DNA from: CANKHA01 sp035652315
GTDB taxonomy: Bacteria; Pseudomonadota; Alphaproteobacteria; Rhizobiales; Xanthobacteraceae
NCBI GenBank assembly: GCA_035652315.1
Contig: DASREA010000034.1
Coordinates: 22,118-86,117 of the forward strand
Direction of reading: 5' to 3'
DNA length: 64,000 bases
This document shows positions 36,526 to 45,599 of this stretch, in pieces. A model generated the notes under the pieces. It did not search any database. It worked only from the letters and a program-made list of their open reading frames with translations, and had not been told where the DNA came from. The position numbers were made by a program, and so were the translations under genes. Numbering within the stretch: the first letter of the stretch is position 1; each line of letters begins with the position of its first letter.

Positions 36526-36649
36526 CAACGTGCCTCTTCGTTCTCCTTGAACATATATTCCAAGCTTTACGGGCTTTCCATGTGGGGCCTGTTGCGGCTG
36601 GGTCGGCGCCCTACATGTAGCAGGATCATTCTTTAGCAAGATACGGACC

Positions 36650-37186
36650 ATGAGCGAGATCATCACCCGAAGCGATAAACCCCCGGCCAGGCCTGCGGCG
36701 CCAATCGATCCTGGCGTCCGCATCGGCCACGTACATCTGAAAGTGGCGGATATTGAACGTTCGCTTGCCTTTTATATCGGCGTGCTCGGGTTCGAATTGA
36801 CTCAGCGGATGCCGGGCGCGGCCTTCATCGCGGCCGGCAGCTATCATCACCATATCGGGTTGAACACCTGGGAAAGCCGCGGCGGCTCGCCGCCGCCTGC
36901 GGGTACGACCGGCCTTTATCACGCGGCAATCCTTTATCCGACTCGCGCCGCGCTTGCCGACGCCCTGCGGCGGCTCGCCGCCGCGCGTGTGCCGCTCGAC
37001 GGCGCAAGCGATCATGGGGTCAGCGAAGCGCTTTATCTGCGCGATCCCGACGGAAACGGGCTGGAGCTTTATTGGGACAAGCCGCGCGAGCGCTGGCCCT
37101 ATACGTCCGAAGGCCAGCTCGCCATGGTGACGCGGCCGCTCGATCTGGACAATCTGCTGGCCGAGCCGGCTCCGGCCAGGGGCTAG
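36650..37186 (+). CDS. VOC family (glyoxalase/extradiol dioxygenase-like) protein
   Basis: A 178-residue vicinal-oxygen-chelate protein similar to CatE-type catechol 2,3-dioxygenases and glyoxalase-like proteins. The fold markers are IGHVHLKVADIERSLAFYIGVLGF, YHAAILYP and LRDPDGNGLELYWD. Likely metal ligands are His27, His91 and Glu139. The length suggests half of a two-domain dioxygenase. It lies on the opposite strand between the FAD subunit and the XdhC genes of the molybdenum cluster. Its substrate is unknown. Confidence 0.88.
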   Translation: MSEIITRSDKPPARPAAPIDPGVRIGHVHLKVADIERSLAFYIGVLGFELTQRMPGAAFIAAGSYHHHIGLNTWESRGGSPPPAGTTGLYHAAILYPTRAALADALRRLAAARVPLDGASDHGVSEALYLRDPDGNGLELYWDKPRERWPYTSEGQLAMVTRPLDLDNLLAEPAPARG

Positions 37187-37191
37187 GAGGC

Positions 37192-37992
37192 TCAGGCTCT
37201 TGCCTTGGCGACGGCACGGCGCGCCAAAACGCCGATGAGATGCGCCCGGTATTCGGCGCTGCCGTGGATATCGCCACTGAGGCCGTCGGCCGGTACGCTG
37301 AGGCCTTCCAGCAATTTTTCCGAGAAACGTTTCTTCAGCGCCTCCTCGAAAGCAGTGACGCGGAAAACGCCATTAGAGCCCGCGCCGGTGACGGCAACGC
37401 GCACTTCCGGTCCGCGTTTGGAGACAAAGACGCCGACGAGCGCATAGCGCGAAGCCTGATTGCGGAATTTCTCGTAGGCCGCTTTCCTCGCCAGCGGGAA
37501 CATCACTTTGGTGATGATCTCGTCCGGCTCAAGCGCCGTCTCGAACAGCCCCCGGAAGAAATCATCGGCCTTGATACGCCGCTTCGAGGTGACGATGGTG
37601 GCGCCGAGCCCGAGGCAGGCCGCCGGATAATCGGCGCTCGGATCGTTGTTGGCGACGGAACCGCCGATGGTGCCGCAGTGGCGCACCGCCGGATCGCCGA
37701 TCAACCCGGCGAGATAGGCCAGTGCCGGCAAATGTTCGCGCACGATCGGCGAATTGGCGACCTCGGCGTGCCGCGTGGTCGCTCCGATCACAATGGAGCG
37801 GCCCTTCAATTCGATGCCGGACAGGCCCTCGATCCCCGAAATGTCGATCAGGTGCGCAGGCGAAGCAAGCCGCAGCTTCATGGTCGGCAGCAACGTGTGG
37901 CCGCCCGCCAGAAGCTTGGCATCTTCGTTCTTGTTCAGCAGGCCGACCGCCTGCCGCACCGTCTTCGGGCGATGAAAGGTGAAAGGGTACAT
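37192..37992 (-). CDS. FAD-binding subunit of a molybdenum hydroxylase (CoxM/CutM-like)
   Basis: A 266-residue medium subunit of the xanthine dehydrogenase / CO dehydrogenase family. The FAD site shows LLAGGHTLLPTMKLRLASP and CGTIGGSVANNDPSADYPAA, the characteristic double-Gly motifs, and it ends with a CO_deh_flav_C-type region. It passes electrons from the iron-sulfur subunit to an acceptor. It lies 26 bp after the 2Fe-2S gene on the same strand, in the order small-medium. The large catalytic subunit is not next to it, which is unusual. FAD subunits of this class also serve aldehyde and nicotinate dehydrogenases. Confidence 0.9.
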   Translation of the reverse strand: MYPFTFHRPKTVRQAVGLLNKNEDAKLLAGGHTLLPTMKLRLASPAHLIDISGIEGLSGIELKGRSIVIGATTRHAEVANSPIVREHLPALAYLAGLIGDPAVRHCGTIGGSVANNDPSADYPAACLGLGATIVTSKRRIKADDFFRGLFETALEPDEIITKVMFPLARKAAYEKFRNQASRYALVGVFVSKRGPEVRVAVTGAGSNGVFRVTAFEEALKKRFSEKLLEGLSVPADGLSGDIHGSAEYRAHLIGVLARRAVAKARA

Positions 37993-38018
37993 AAACGGGT
38001 AATCCTATTTGCTAATGC

Positions 38019-38507
38019 TCAAGCGGCCTTGCGTCCCGCGCCCATGGCTTCGGCGCCGGCGGCGATCGCCTTGACGATATTGTGGTAGCCGGTGCAGCGG
38101 CAGATATTGCCTTCGAGCTCCTCGCGGATGGTCTTGTCGTCGAGCGAAAAGCCTTTGCGGTTGACGATGTCGATCGCCGACATGATCATGCCTGGGGTGC
38201 AATAGCCGCATTGCAGCCCGTGGTGATCGCGGAAGGCCGCCTGCATCGGATGCAGCGGTTCGTCGGGCGCGGCGAGGCCCTCTATGGTGGTGATGTTCGC
38301 GCCCTCGACTTGCAAGGCGAGGGTGGTGCAGGATTTGCGCGCTTTGCCATCCACATGCACGACGCAGGCGCCGCATTGCGACGTATCGCAGCCGACATGC
38401 GTCCCGGTCAGGCGCAGATGCTCGCGCAGAAACTCCACCAGTAGCGTGCGCGGGTCTACATCAGCGGTGACGGCCTTGCCGTTCACCGTCATCGAAACGG
38501 CGGGCAT
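38019..38507 (-). CDS. 2Fe-2S subunit of a molybdenum hydroxylase (CoxS/CutS-like)
   Basis: A 162-residue small subunit with two [2Fe-2S] clusters. The plant-ferredoxin-type cluster uses Cys40, Cys45, Cys48 and Cys60, and the second, all-helical cluster uses Cys100, Cys103, Cys136 and Cys138. All eight ligands are present. GAGGAGG precedes the ATG at 38507. It is followed by the FAD subunit gene. It transfers electrons from the molybdenum centre of a CoxL/XdhB-like subunit, which is absent from this window. Confidence 0.92.
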   Translation of the reverse strand: MPAVSMTVNGKAVTADVDPRTLLVEFLREHLRLTGTHVGCDTSQCGACVVHVDGKARKSCTTLALQVEGANITTIEGLAAPDEPLHPMQAAFRDHHGLQCGYCTPGMIMSAIDIVNRKGFSLDDKTIREELEGNICRCTGYHNIVKAIAAGAEAMGAGRKAA

Positions 38508-38728
38508 TCACAACCTCCTCGAAATCGGTCCGATATGCCGGAAAGGGGGGTTCGAGCGGCAATTTGGACGCGGCGGCGGCACCGGTCAAGATCGGGCGCA
38601 TACAGCGACATCGGCCCGATTTTGCGGTGGAAATCGCCGCATGCCGTGCGTCCTCCGCTGCAGACGGTTTCGCCCGAGGGGGCTTTTTGATAAGCCAGCG
38701 AACGTTTGCCGAGGTCGCAATCTTCCGC

Positions 38729-40102
38729 ATGGCCACCCCGCCGCCCAGTTTGTCGCTGCTTGCGCCGCTCGTCTCGAGCGCCGCCATGCGCGCCGTCCTC
38801 GACGACCGCGCGCGGCTGCAGCGCATGCTAGATGTCGAGGCCGCGCTGGCGCGCGCGGAAGCGGACGCCGGCGTGATCCCGGCGAGCGCCGCGGCGCCCA
38901 TTGCTGCGGTTTGCAAAGCTGAACGGTTTGATTTGGCCGCCATCGGCGAGCAAGCGGCCACTGCGGGAAACGTCGCTATCCCGCTGGTCAAGGCGCTGAC
39001 CGCCGAAGTCGCGAAGGTCAACGCCGAGGCCGCGAAATATGTGCATTGGGGCGCCACCAGCCAGGACATCATCGACACCGCGCTCGTTCTCGAGTTGCGC
39101 GCAGCGGCCGATGCCCTGCTTTCCGATATCGGCCGCTCCATTGACGGCTTCTCCGCACTGGCAACGCGTTACCGCAAAACCGATTCCGTGGCGCGCACCC
39201 TGATGCAGCAGGCCTTGCCGATGCCTTTCGGACTGAAGCTTGCCGGATATGCCGCGGCCCTGGCACGGTCGCGTCATCGCCTGCGGCGCGTGCGCCAAGA
39301 ATGTTTGGTACTTCAGTTCGGCGGCGCCGCGGGCACTTTGTCGGCGCTTGGCTCGCAGGGCATGCAGGTCAGCGCGCGGCTCGCCGCCTTGCTGGACCTG
39401 CCGCTGCCAGATGCATCTTGGCACAGCCATCACGATCGCCTGGCGGACGTCGCCAGTGCATTCGCTATTCTCACCGGCACCTGCGGCAAGATTGCGCGCG
39501 ACGTTGCTCTGCTGATGCAGACGGAGGTGGCCGAAGTCTTCGAGCCGGCGGCGCCCGGCCGCGGCGGCTCTTCAACCATGCCGCACAAGCGCAATCCGGT
39601 TTACGCGGCGACGGCGCTCGCCGCGGCAGACCTCGCGCCGCAGCTGGCCGCCGCGATCTTTGCTGCTCAGGTGCAGGAAAACGAGCGCGCGCTCGGCGGC
39701 TGGCAGGCGGAATGGCAGGCCTTTCCGGCGCTGGCGCTCGTTGCCTCCGGCGCGATGCAGGCCATCGCCGATATCGCCCAAGGCATGGAGATTGACCCCG
39801 CGCGGATGCGGGCGAACCTCGATCTCACGCACGGCCTGGTCATGGCGGAAGCGGTCTCGATGGTGTTGGCCGGCAAGCTCGGCAAGGCGGAGGCGCACGC
39901 GCTTGTCGAGGAAGCGTCGAAGAAGGCGGCGAAGGAAAAGCGGAACCTGCAAGACGTTCTCGCGCAGGACAAACGCGTCACCGCGCATCTTCCCGCCGCC
40001 GAGCTCGCCAATCTGTTCGAGCCCGCCGCCTACCAAGGCGTGGCACAGGCCTTCATCGACCGGCTGATCGCTTCGAGCAAAGAACGGGGAAGCGAAAAGT
40101 GA
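38729..40102 (+). CDS. pcaB: 3-carboxy-cis,cis-muconate cycloisomerase
   Basis: Converts beta-carboxymuconate to gamma-carboxymuconolactone in the protocatechuate branch of the beta-ketoadipate pathway. It is a 457-residue fumarase/aspartase-superfamily protein with the signature GSSTMPHKRNP near residue 280, and VHWGATSQDIIDTA and DASWHSHHDRLADVASAF are typical PcaB segments. The ATG at 38729 gives the family N-terminus (LAPLVSSAAMRAVLDDRARL). pcaD starts 28 bp downstream. It is divergent from the 2Fe-2S subunit gene, and the 221-bp gap between them holds both promoters. Confidence 0.93.
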   Translation: MATPPPSLSLLAPLVSSAAMRAVLDDRARLQRMLDVEAALARAEADAGVIPASAAAPIAAVCKAERFDLAAIGEQAATAGNVAIPLVKALTAEVAKVNAEAAKYVHWGATSQDIIDTALVLELRAAADALLSDIGRSIDGFSALATRYRKTDSVARTLMQQALPMPFGLKLAGYAAALARSRHRLRRVRQECLVLQFGGAAGTLSALGSQGMQVSARLAALLDLPLPDASWHSHHDRLADVASAFAILTGTCGKIARDVALLMQTEVAEVFEPAAPGRGGSSTMPHKRNPVYAATALAAADLAPQLAAAIFAAQVQENERALGGWQAEWQAFPALALVASGAMQAIADIAQGMEIDPARMRANLDLTHGLVMAEAVSMVLAGKLGKAEAHALVEEASKKAAKEKRNLQDVLAQDKRVTAHLPAAELANLFEPAAYQGVAQAFIDRLIASSKERGSEK

Positions 40103-40130
40103 TCGCGGCGGGACTCGCTCGGACAGGTTC

Positions 40131-40940
40131 ATGCCCGTAATCGAAGCCGACGGCTGCCCGCTGCATGTGGAGATCGAGGGCGATGCCGGCGCCCCGGTAT
40201 TGATGCTCGGCAACTCGCTCGGCACCGATCTGCATTTGTGGGACGATCAAGCGGCGGTCTTGGCGCGGCAATTCCGCATCGTTCGATACGACCAGCGCGG
40301 ACACGGTAAATCAGATTTCGTCGCCGGCCGCGGCACCATCGAACGATTCGGCCGCGACGCCCTCGCCGTCATGGACACCCTCGGCCTGAAGCGCGTCCAT
40401 TGGTGCGGACTGTCGATGGGCGGTATGGTTGGGCAATGGCTCGCTGCTCAGGCCCCGCAGCGCATCGGCAAGCTCGTTCTCGCAAATACGTCCAGCTACT
40501 TTCCCAGCAAAGCCCCGTGGGACGAGCGAATCCGGGCTGTGCGCGAGCGCGGCCTTGAGAAGATTGCGGATGGCATCATGAAAATCTGGTTCACGGATGA
40601 TTTCATCGCCCGGGCGCCTGCCGCGGTCGCCCGCATGCGCGCCATTCTCGTGGCGACGCCGGTCGACGGCTATATTGCTGCCTGCGAGGCGATCCGCGAC
40701 ATGGATCACCGCGAACTGCTGTCGCGGATCGAGGCGCCAACGCTGGTGATCGGCGGCCGCCACGACAGATCGACGCCGCTGGAAGCCGCGGAATTCATCC
40801 GCAGCCGGATTCCCGGCGCGGCACTCACCCTCCTTGACGCTGCGCATATCTCGAATGTCGAGCAGACGGCGGCGTTTAATGGCGAAGTGCTCAAGTTTCT
40901 GACGCAGCCCGAGCATCGGGCGCCTGTTGGAGGATCATGA
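40131..40940 (+). CDS. pcaD: 3-oxoadipate enol-lactonase
   Basis: A 269-residue alpha/beta hydrolase that hydrolyses beta-ketoadipate enol-lactone to beta-ketoadipate. The nucleophile is Ser95 in CGLSMGG. The acid Asp sits in GGRHDRSTP, and the base His is near the C-terminus in DAAHISNVEQ. The oxyanion-region GNSLGTDLHLWD and DQRGHGKSD are family-typical. It is followed by pcaC with one base between stop and ATG (TGACATG). It sits in the middle of the pcaBDC operon. Confidence 0.93.
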   Translation: MPVIEADGCPLHVEIEGDAGAPVLMLGNSLGTDLHLWDDQAAVLARQFRIVRYDQRGHGKSDFVAGRGTIERFGRDALAVMDTLGLKRVHWCGLSMGGMVGQWLAAQAPQRIGKLVLANTSSYFPSKAPWDERIRAVRERGLEKIADGIMKIWFTDDFIARAPAAVARMRAILVATPVDGYIAACEAIRDMDHRELLSRIEAPTLVIGGRHDRSTPLEAAEFIRSRIPGAALTLLDAAHISNVEQTAAFNGEVLKFLTQPEHRAPVGGS

Positions 40941-40941
40941 C

Positions 40942-41328
40942 ATGGACGACCGCGAACGCTACGAAAAAGGCATGGCGCGCCGCCGCAAGGTGCTGGGAAA
41001 TGCCTGGGTCGATCGCGCCAACGCCGGCAGAAACTCTTTCACCGAAGAGCTTCAGGACCTCATCACCCGCTATCCCTGGGGTGAAGTCTGGACCCGGCCA
41101 CATTTCGACGAGCGCACGCGGCGGATCCTGGTGATCGGCTCGATGGTGGCGCTCGGCCATTGGGACGAATTCCGCCTGCATGTCCGGGCGGCCCTGACGG
41201 AAGGCGGCTTCTCTGCCGACGACATCAAGGAAATCCTGCTGCAGCAAGCTATCTATTGCGGCGTCCCCGCGGCGAATCATGCCTTCAAGGAAGCGGGCGA
41301 GGTGTTGGCCGAGGTCGGCAAGCTCTGA
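40942..41328 (+). CDS. pcaC: 4-carboxymuconolactone decarboxylase
   Basis: A 128-residue enzyme of the CMD family without the AhpD CxxC pair. It converts gamma-carboxymuconolactone to beta-ketoadipate enol-lactone. The family pattern is clear in MDDRERYEKGMARRRKVLG, LITRYPWGEVWTRP and IKEILLQQAIYCGVPAANHA. GGAGG at 40929-40933 gives a good start at 40942. It closes the pcaBDC operon, and a convergent AraC-type gene ends 10 bp away. Confidence 0.95.
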   Translation: MDDRERYEKGMARRRKVLGNAWVDRANAGRNSFTEELQDLITRYPWGEVWTRPHFDERTRRILVIGSMVALGHWDEFRLHVRAALTEGGFSADDIKEILLQQAIYCGVPAANHAFKEAGEVLAEVGKL

Positions 41329-41338
41329 TCGGAAACGC

Positions 41339-42229
41339 TCAGGTCCTGCGGCGCTCGCGGAAGACTTGCGGCGTCATCCCGGTCTGCTTTCTGAAGAATC
41401 GGGCGAAATGCGATGGGTCGGAAAAGCCCAGATCGACGGCAATGTCCTGAATCGCCCGATTGCCGAACACGAGCTGGCTCCTGGCTTCGCCAAGCAGCCG
41501 TTGACGAATGAGATGGCCGGCGGTTACACCCGTGACCCGCTTCACATGATCGTTGAGACGACCGGGCGTCATTGCAAGCTGGCCGGCATAAAAGGCCAGC
41601 CGCCGTTCCCGGCGATAGCTCTCGTCGATAAGTTCCCGCAAGGCGGCGACGATCTTATCGCCGGGCGCAAGAGTTACGGCGCCGGTGCGTGCAAGGCTAG
41701 CCGCCAGCCGCACCACCTCGATCGCGATCAGCAGCAAAAGCCCGCGCATGGCGAGCCGGAACCCCTCGCGGGCGAGGAAGCTTTCCTCGTGCAGCTCGGC
41801 GCAAAGCTTGGATAGCCGCTCGCCCTCGTTGGATGAGCCGAGCGGCACGATCGGATTTGCCGCTAGAGCGCGTAGGCGCGCCCATGCCGCGTCGGACTGA
41901 TCGCCGGCGGCCGCCGCCACGTCGTCGGTGAAGCTGATTACCCAGCCTTTGGTGACTCCAGGTTGGAACCGGAAACCGTGGGCGACCCTCGACGGCGCCA
42001 AAATCGCCGCCGGCGCGGCGAACGGGATGACGGCCGCCTCGTGCGTCATCTCGCCGCCGCCTTCGGCGACAAACAGGATTTGCGACAGATTGCCGTGGCG
42101 CTGTGCCCGTATCACCCAATCCTGCATCGCGGCCCGCGCGGCGATGCTCTCGACGTGGATGAAGTCGAACGCTCGCGCACGCGGTGAATCATCATGCAAA
42201 TGAAATAGCGGAAGCGCAGCCGGCATCAT
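41339..42229 (-). CDS. AraC family regulator, PobC/PobR-like
   Basis: A 296-residue transcription regulator with an N-terminal cupin-type ligand domain and two C-terminal AraC helix-turn-helix motifs (VTGVTAGHLIRQRLLGEAR and IQDIAVDLGFSDPSHFARFF). The N-terminus (LPLFHLHDDSP and FDFIHVESIAARA) resembles AraC-type activators of 4-hydroxybenzoate hydroxylase (pobA). No pobA is in the window, so it may act on pobA elsewhere or on the convergent pca genes. It faces pcaC end to end and lies 166 bp from livH on the other side. The start is ATG at 42229. Confidence 0.85.
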   Translation of the reverse strand: MMPAALPLFHLHDDSPRARAFDFIHVESIAARAAMQDWVIRAQRHGNLSQILFVAEGGGEMTHEAAVIPFAAPAAILAPSRVAHGFRFQPGVTKGWVISFTDDVAAAAGDQSDAAWARLRALAANPIVPLGSSNEGERLSKLCAELHEESFLAREGFRLAMRGLLLLIAIEVVRLAASLARTGAVTLAPGDKIVAALRELIDESYRRERRLAFYAGQLAMTPGRLNDHVKRVTGVTAGHLIRQRLLGEARSQLVFGNRAIQDIAVDLGFSDPSHFARFFRKQTGMTPQVFRERRRT

Positions 42230-42395
42230 CGAAGCATAGCGCGCCGCCGCGCCGGGTAAACAGAGATTACCGGCTTTGCCACAGGGTCGGCGTTGCCCGG
42301 CTTTGCCCCGCCTGCTAAGAAAAGTATCAACGTTTCTACCGCTAATTGGGGCGATTGGCGGAGGCCGGCGTTATTCGGGGGAGCTTGGCGGCCGC

Positions 42396-43313
42396 ATGGA
42401 AGTTTTCGTCCAGCAGATCATCAACGGCGTCACTCTCGGCTCAATCTACGGCCTTATCGCCATCGGCTACACGATGGTGTTCGGCATTCTCAACATGGTG
42501 AACTTCGCTCACAGCAGCGTGTTCATGGTGTCCGCCTTCATCGCCCTCGTCGCCCTGCTCTTTCTCACGCAATGGCTCGGCCTGCCGTCGATCATTGTGG
42601 CGCTGATGATCGTGCTCGTGATCGCCATGCTGTTGACCTCGGTGCTTAACTGGACGATCGAGCGCGTCGCCTACCGGCCGCTGCGTCATTCCTTCCGGCT
42701 GGCGCCGCTGATCTCGTCGATCGGCATGTCAATTTTCCTAACTAATTTCGTGCAGGTGTCGCAAGGACAGCGCAACAAGTCGATGCCGCCGCTGTTCGAG
42801 GAGGTGATCCTGGTCATGCAGGGCCATGGCTATGACGTCGCCGTTTCCTACAAGCAGCTCGCAATCTGGGCGACGACCGCGGTTCTTCTCGCCGCGTTCT
42901 GGTATCTGGTGAGCATGACCTCGCTCGGGCGCGCGCAACGGGCCTGCGAGCAGGATCAGAAAATGGCGGCTCTGGTCGGAGTCAACGTCGACCGCACCAT
43001 TTCCATCACTTTCATTATCGCCGCCGCGTTGGCATCGGTCGCCGGCACGATGTACCTCGCCTATTATGGAGTCATCAGTTTCGGCGACGGGTTCGTGCCC
43101 GGCATCAAGGCCTTCACCGCAGCGGTGCTCGGCGGCATCGGCTCCTTGCCGGGCGCAGTACTTGGCGGACTCCTGATCGGGCTGATCGAGACTTTGTGGT
43201 CGGCGTATTTTTCTATCGATTATAAGGACGTTGCCGTTTTTTCCATCCTCGCGATCACGCTGATCTTCCTGCCGCAAGGCCTGCTCGGAAAACCCGACGT
43301 CGAGAAGGTGTGA
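42396..43313 (+). CDS. livH: Branched-chain amino acid-type ABC transporter permease LivH
   Basis: A 305-residue inner-membrane permease of the LivH type with about 8 hydrophobic segments. Typical family segments are LGSIYGLIAIGYTMVFGILNMVNFAH at the start and TAAVLGGIGSLPGAVLGGLLIGLIE near the end. The ATG at 42396 was chosen because the longer frame would add 40 unlikely residues. It starts a five-gene coupled operon (livH-M-G-F and a DUF6867 gene) and forms the channel with LivM. It lies beside aromatic-degradation genes, so an aromatic acid substrate is also possible. Confidence 0.93.
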   Translation: MEVFVQQIINGVTLGSIYGLIAIGYTMVFGILNMVNFAHSSVFMVSAFIALVALLFLTQWLGLPSIIVALMIVLVIAMLLTSVLNWTIERVAYRPLRHSFRLAPLISSIGMSIFLTNFVQVSQGQRNKSMPPLFEEVILVMQGHGYDVAVSYKQLAIWATTAVLLAAFWYLVSMTSLGRAQRACEQDQKMAALVGVNVDRTISITFIIAAALASVAGTMYLAYYGVISFGDGFVPGIKAFTAAVLGGIGSLPGAVLGGLLIGLIETLWSAYFSIDYKDVAVFSILAITLIFLPQGLLGKPDVEKV

Positions 43314-43314
43314 G

Positions 43315-44691
43315 ATGGCAGCGCGGGCGCAGCCAGATCGAAAGAGTCTTCGGGCCGCTCTCACCGACGCCGGTCTTGCCAGTCTGCTCGCCTTCTTTCT
43401 TTTCCTGCCGCTCGTCGCTTTCCGCACCGTGCAGAACCTGCAATCCGGCTTGCAGTTGGAGACGCGTTGGCCGCTTTTCCTGGCATTGGTTCTGGCGACG
43501 GCAGTAATACGCTTTCTCTATCTCGTCGCGATCGAGCCGGCCCTGGCCGGCGAACGAGCGAAACCAGGCACGGCCGATCAGCGGCTCCTCGCGATTCGCG
43601 CCGCCTTCACCAGGCTGTTCGCGCCAGTCGCACTCGGATTCGCCGTGGCCTACCCGATCTTCATTCTTCTCGTCGCCGGTACGGGCGGCGCGTCAAAATG
43701 GATCGACAATTTCGGCATTCAGATCTTGATCTATGTAATGCTCGGGCTCGGCCTCAACATCGTGGTCGGCCTCGCCGGCCTGCTCGATCTCGGTTACGTG
43801 GCCTTCTACGCTGTCGGCGCCTATTCCTACGCGCTGATCGCCAAGAACTTCGGTCTTTCCTTCTGGATGCTGCTGCCTGTCTCCGGGATTCTCGCGGCAT
43901 TCTGGGGAATTCTCCTCGGCTTCCCGGTTTTGCGACTGCGCGGCGACTATCTTGCGATCGTGACGCTCGCCTTCGGCGAAATCATCCGCATCGTGCTGAC
44001 CAATTGGGTGCCGGTGACGCACGGCCCCGCCGGCATCTCCGGCATTCCGCGGCCGACGTTTTTCGGGATTCCTTTCGACACATCGGAACATGGTTTTGCC
44101 GCAGTCTTGGGCGTGCCGTTCAATCCGATGCATCGCACGCTATTCTTATATTACGTGATCCTCGCTCTGGTGATGGTCACGGCCTTCGTTACCTGGCGAC
44201 TTCGCGGTCTGCCGATCGGGCGTGCTTGGGAAGCCTTGCGGGAGGATGAGATCGCCTGCCGCTCCCTCGGTATCAACACAACGAATACCAAGCTCACCGC
44301 ATTCGCCACCGGTGCTTTGCTCGGCGGGCTGGCCGGCTCCTTCTTCTCCGCCCGCCAAGGATTCATTTCGCCGGAGTCCTTCACCTTCATCGAATCCGCG
44401 ACCATCCTGTCCATCGTCGTGCTGGGCGGCATGGGCAGCCAAGCCGGCGTCGCCATTGCCGCCATCGTGCTGGTCGGCGGCACCGAAATCATGCGCGAGC
44501 TTGATTTCCTCAAAACCATCTTCGGCCCCGACTTCGATCCCATCCAGTACCGGATGCTGCTGTTCGGCCTGGCCATGGTGCTGATCATGATCTGGAAGCC
44601 ACGAGGGCTGATCTCGACGCGCCAGCCGACAGTCTTTCTCAAGGAAAGGAAGACGATCGCCGCCGACCTGCTGAAAGAGGGACGCGGATGA
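43315..44691 (+). CDS. livM: Branched-chain amino acid-type ABC transporter permease LivM
   Basis: A 458-residue second permease. It is longer than many LivM proteins because of an N-terminal region of about 100 residues with two or three extra membrane segments, as in other rhizobial and E. coli-type LivM. Core landmarks are GLGLNIVVGLAGLLDLGYVAFYAVGA, ILLGFPVLRLRGDYLAIVTLAFGEI and ATILSIVVLGGMGSQ. It starts one base after the livH stop (TGAGATG). It pairs with LivH. Confidence 0.93.
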   Translation: MAARAQPDRKSLRAALTDAGLASLLAFFLFLPLVAFRTVQNLQSGLQLETRWPLFLALVLATAVIRFLYLVAIEPALAGERAKPGTADQRLLAIRAAFTRLFAPVALGFAVAYPIFILLVAGTGGASKWIDNFGIQILIYVMLGLGLNIVVGLAGLLDLGYVAFYAVGAYSYALIAKNFGLSFWMLLPVSGILAAFWGILLGFPVLRLRGDYLAIVTLAFGEIIRIVLTNWVPVTHGPAGISGIPRPTFFGIPFDTSEHGFAAVLGVPFNPMHRTLFLYYVILALVMVTAFVTWRLRGLPIGRAWEALREDEIACRSLGINTTNTKLTAFATGALLGGLAGSFFSARQGFISPESFTFIESATILSIVVLGGMGSQAGVAIAAIVLVGGTEIMRELDFLKTIFGPDFDPIQYRMLLFGLAMVLIMIWKPRGLISTRQPTVFLKERKTIAADLLKEGRG

Positions 44692-45599
44692 CGTCTCGGC
44701 CGCGCGATGCGGTATTGCGCGTGGAGCATTTGACCATGCGCTTTGGCGGGCTCCTGGCCGTGCAGGACCTGTCGTTCGAGGCGCGGCGCGGCATGATCAC
44801 CGCGCTGATCGGGCCGAATGGAGCCGGCAAGACCACCGTCTTCAACTGCATCACCGGATTCTACAAGCCGACCGAAGGCCGGATCGCACTGCATCACGGC
44901 AACCCGACGCTATGGGACGAGCTTGAAACCATTACCGGCAGTGGCGCGCGCAGCATCCGCCGCGGCGACGGCGCGCTGTTTCTTCTGGAGCGGATGCCGG
45001 ATTATTTGGTGACGCGGCGAGCTCGCGTGACTCGCACCTTTCAGAATATCCGGCTGTTCCAGGGAATGAGCGTCCTGGAAAATCTGCTGGTTGCCCAGCA
45101 CAACCCGCTGATGCTCGCTTCCGGCTTCACCGTGCTGGGTATCCTCGGCTTTCGCTCCTATGCGCAGGCCCAGCGGCACGCCATCGACAAGGCCTGCTAC
45201 TGGCTCGAGCGCATCGGCCTGCTGAATCGGGCCGACGATGCGGCGGGCGAACTGCCCTATGGCGCGCAGCGCCGTCTCGAAATCGCGCGCGCCATGTGCG
45301 CCGATCCTGTGCTGCTTTGCCTAGACGAGCCGGCGGCGGGTTTAAACCCGCGGGAAAGCGGCGAGCTCAACGAGCTTCTGCTCTCCATTCGCGGCGAGCA
45401 CGACACGTCGATTCTCCTGATCGAACACGACATGTCGGTGGTCATGGGCATTTCCGACCACATCGTCGTGCTCGATCACGGCGTCAAGATCGCCGATGGC
45501 GCACCCGCGGACGTCCGCAACGACAAGAACGTCATTGCCGCTTATCTCGGCATCGAGGAGGAAGAGGTGAAAAAGGCGGAAGCGGAGGTAGGGTTGTGA
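44688..45599 (+). CDS. livG: ABC transporter ATP-binding protein LivG
   Basis: A 303-residue ATPase with Walker A GPNGAGKTT at residues 42-50 and the family signature PYGAQRRLEIARAM. Walker B is LLCLDEPAAGLNP, and the H-loop is LLIEHDMSVVMG. A hydrophilic insertion of about 40 residues lies between Walker A and the Q-loop (about residues 62-105), and the C-terminal tail is very acidic/lysine-rich. ATGA overlap with livM shows coupling. Together with LivF it energises transport. Confidence 0.94.
   Translation: MTSRPRDAVLRVEHLTMRFGGLLAVQDLSFEARRGMITALIGPNGAGKTTVFNCITGFYKPTEGRIALHHGNPTLWDELETITGSGARSIRRGDGALFLLERMPDYLVTRRARVTRTFQNIRLFQGMSVLENLLVAQHNPLMLASGFTVLGILGFRSYAQAQRHAIDKACYWLERIGLLNRADDAAGELPYGAQRRLEIARAMCADPVLLCLDEPAAGLNPRESGELNELLLSIRGEHDTSILLIEHDMSVVMGISDHIVVLDHGVKIADGAPADVRNDKNVIAAYLGIEEEEVKKAEAEVGL

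Noticed and set aside
40938..40944. TGACATG between pcaD and pcaC as part of the TPR duplication
   Set aside because: The same seven bases occur here, but the genes are unrelated. It is simply a common stop-restart arrangement.
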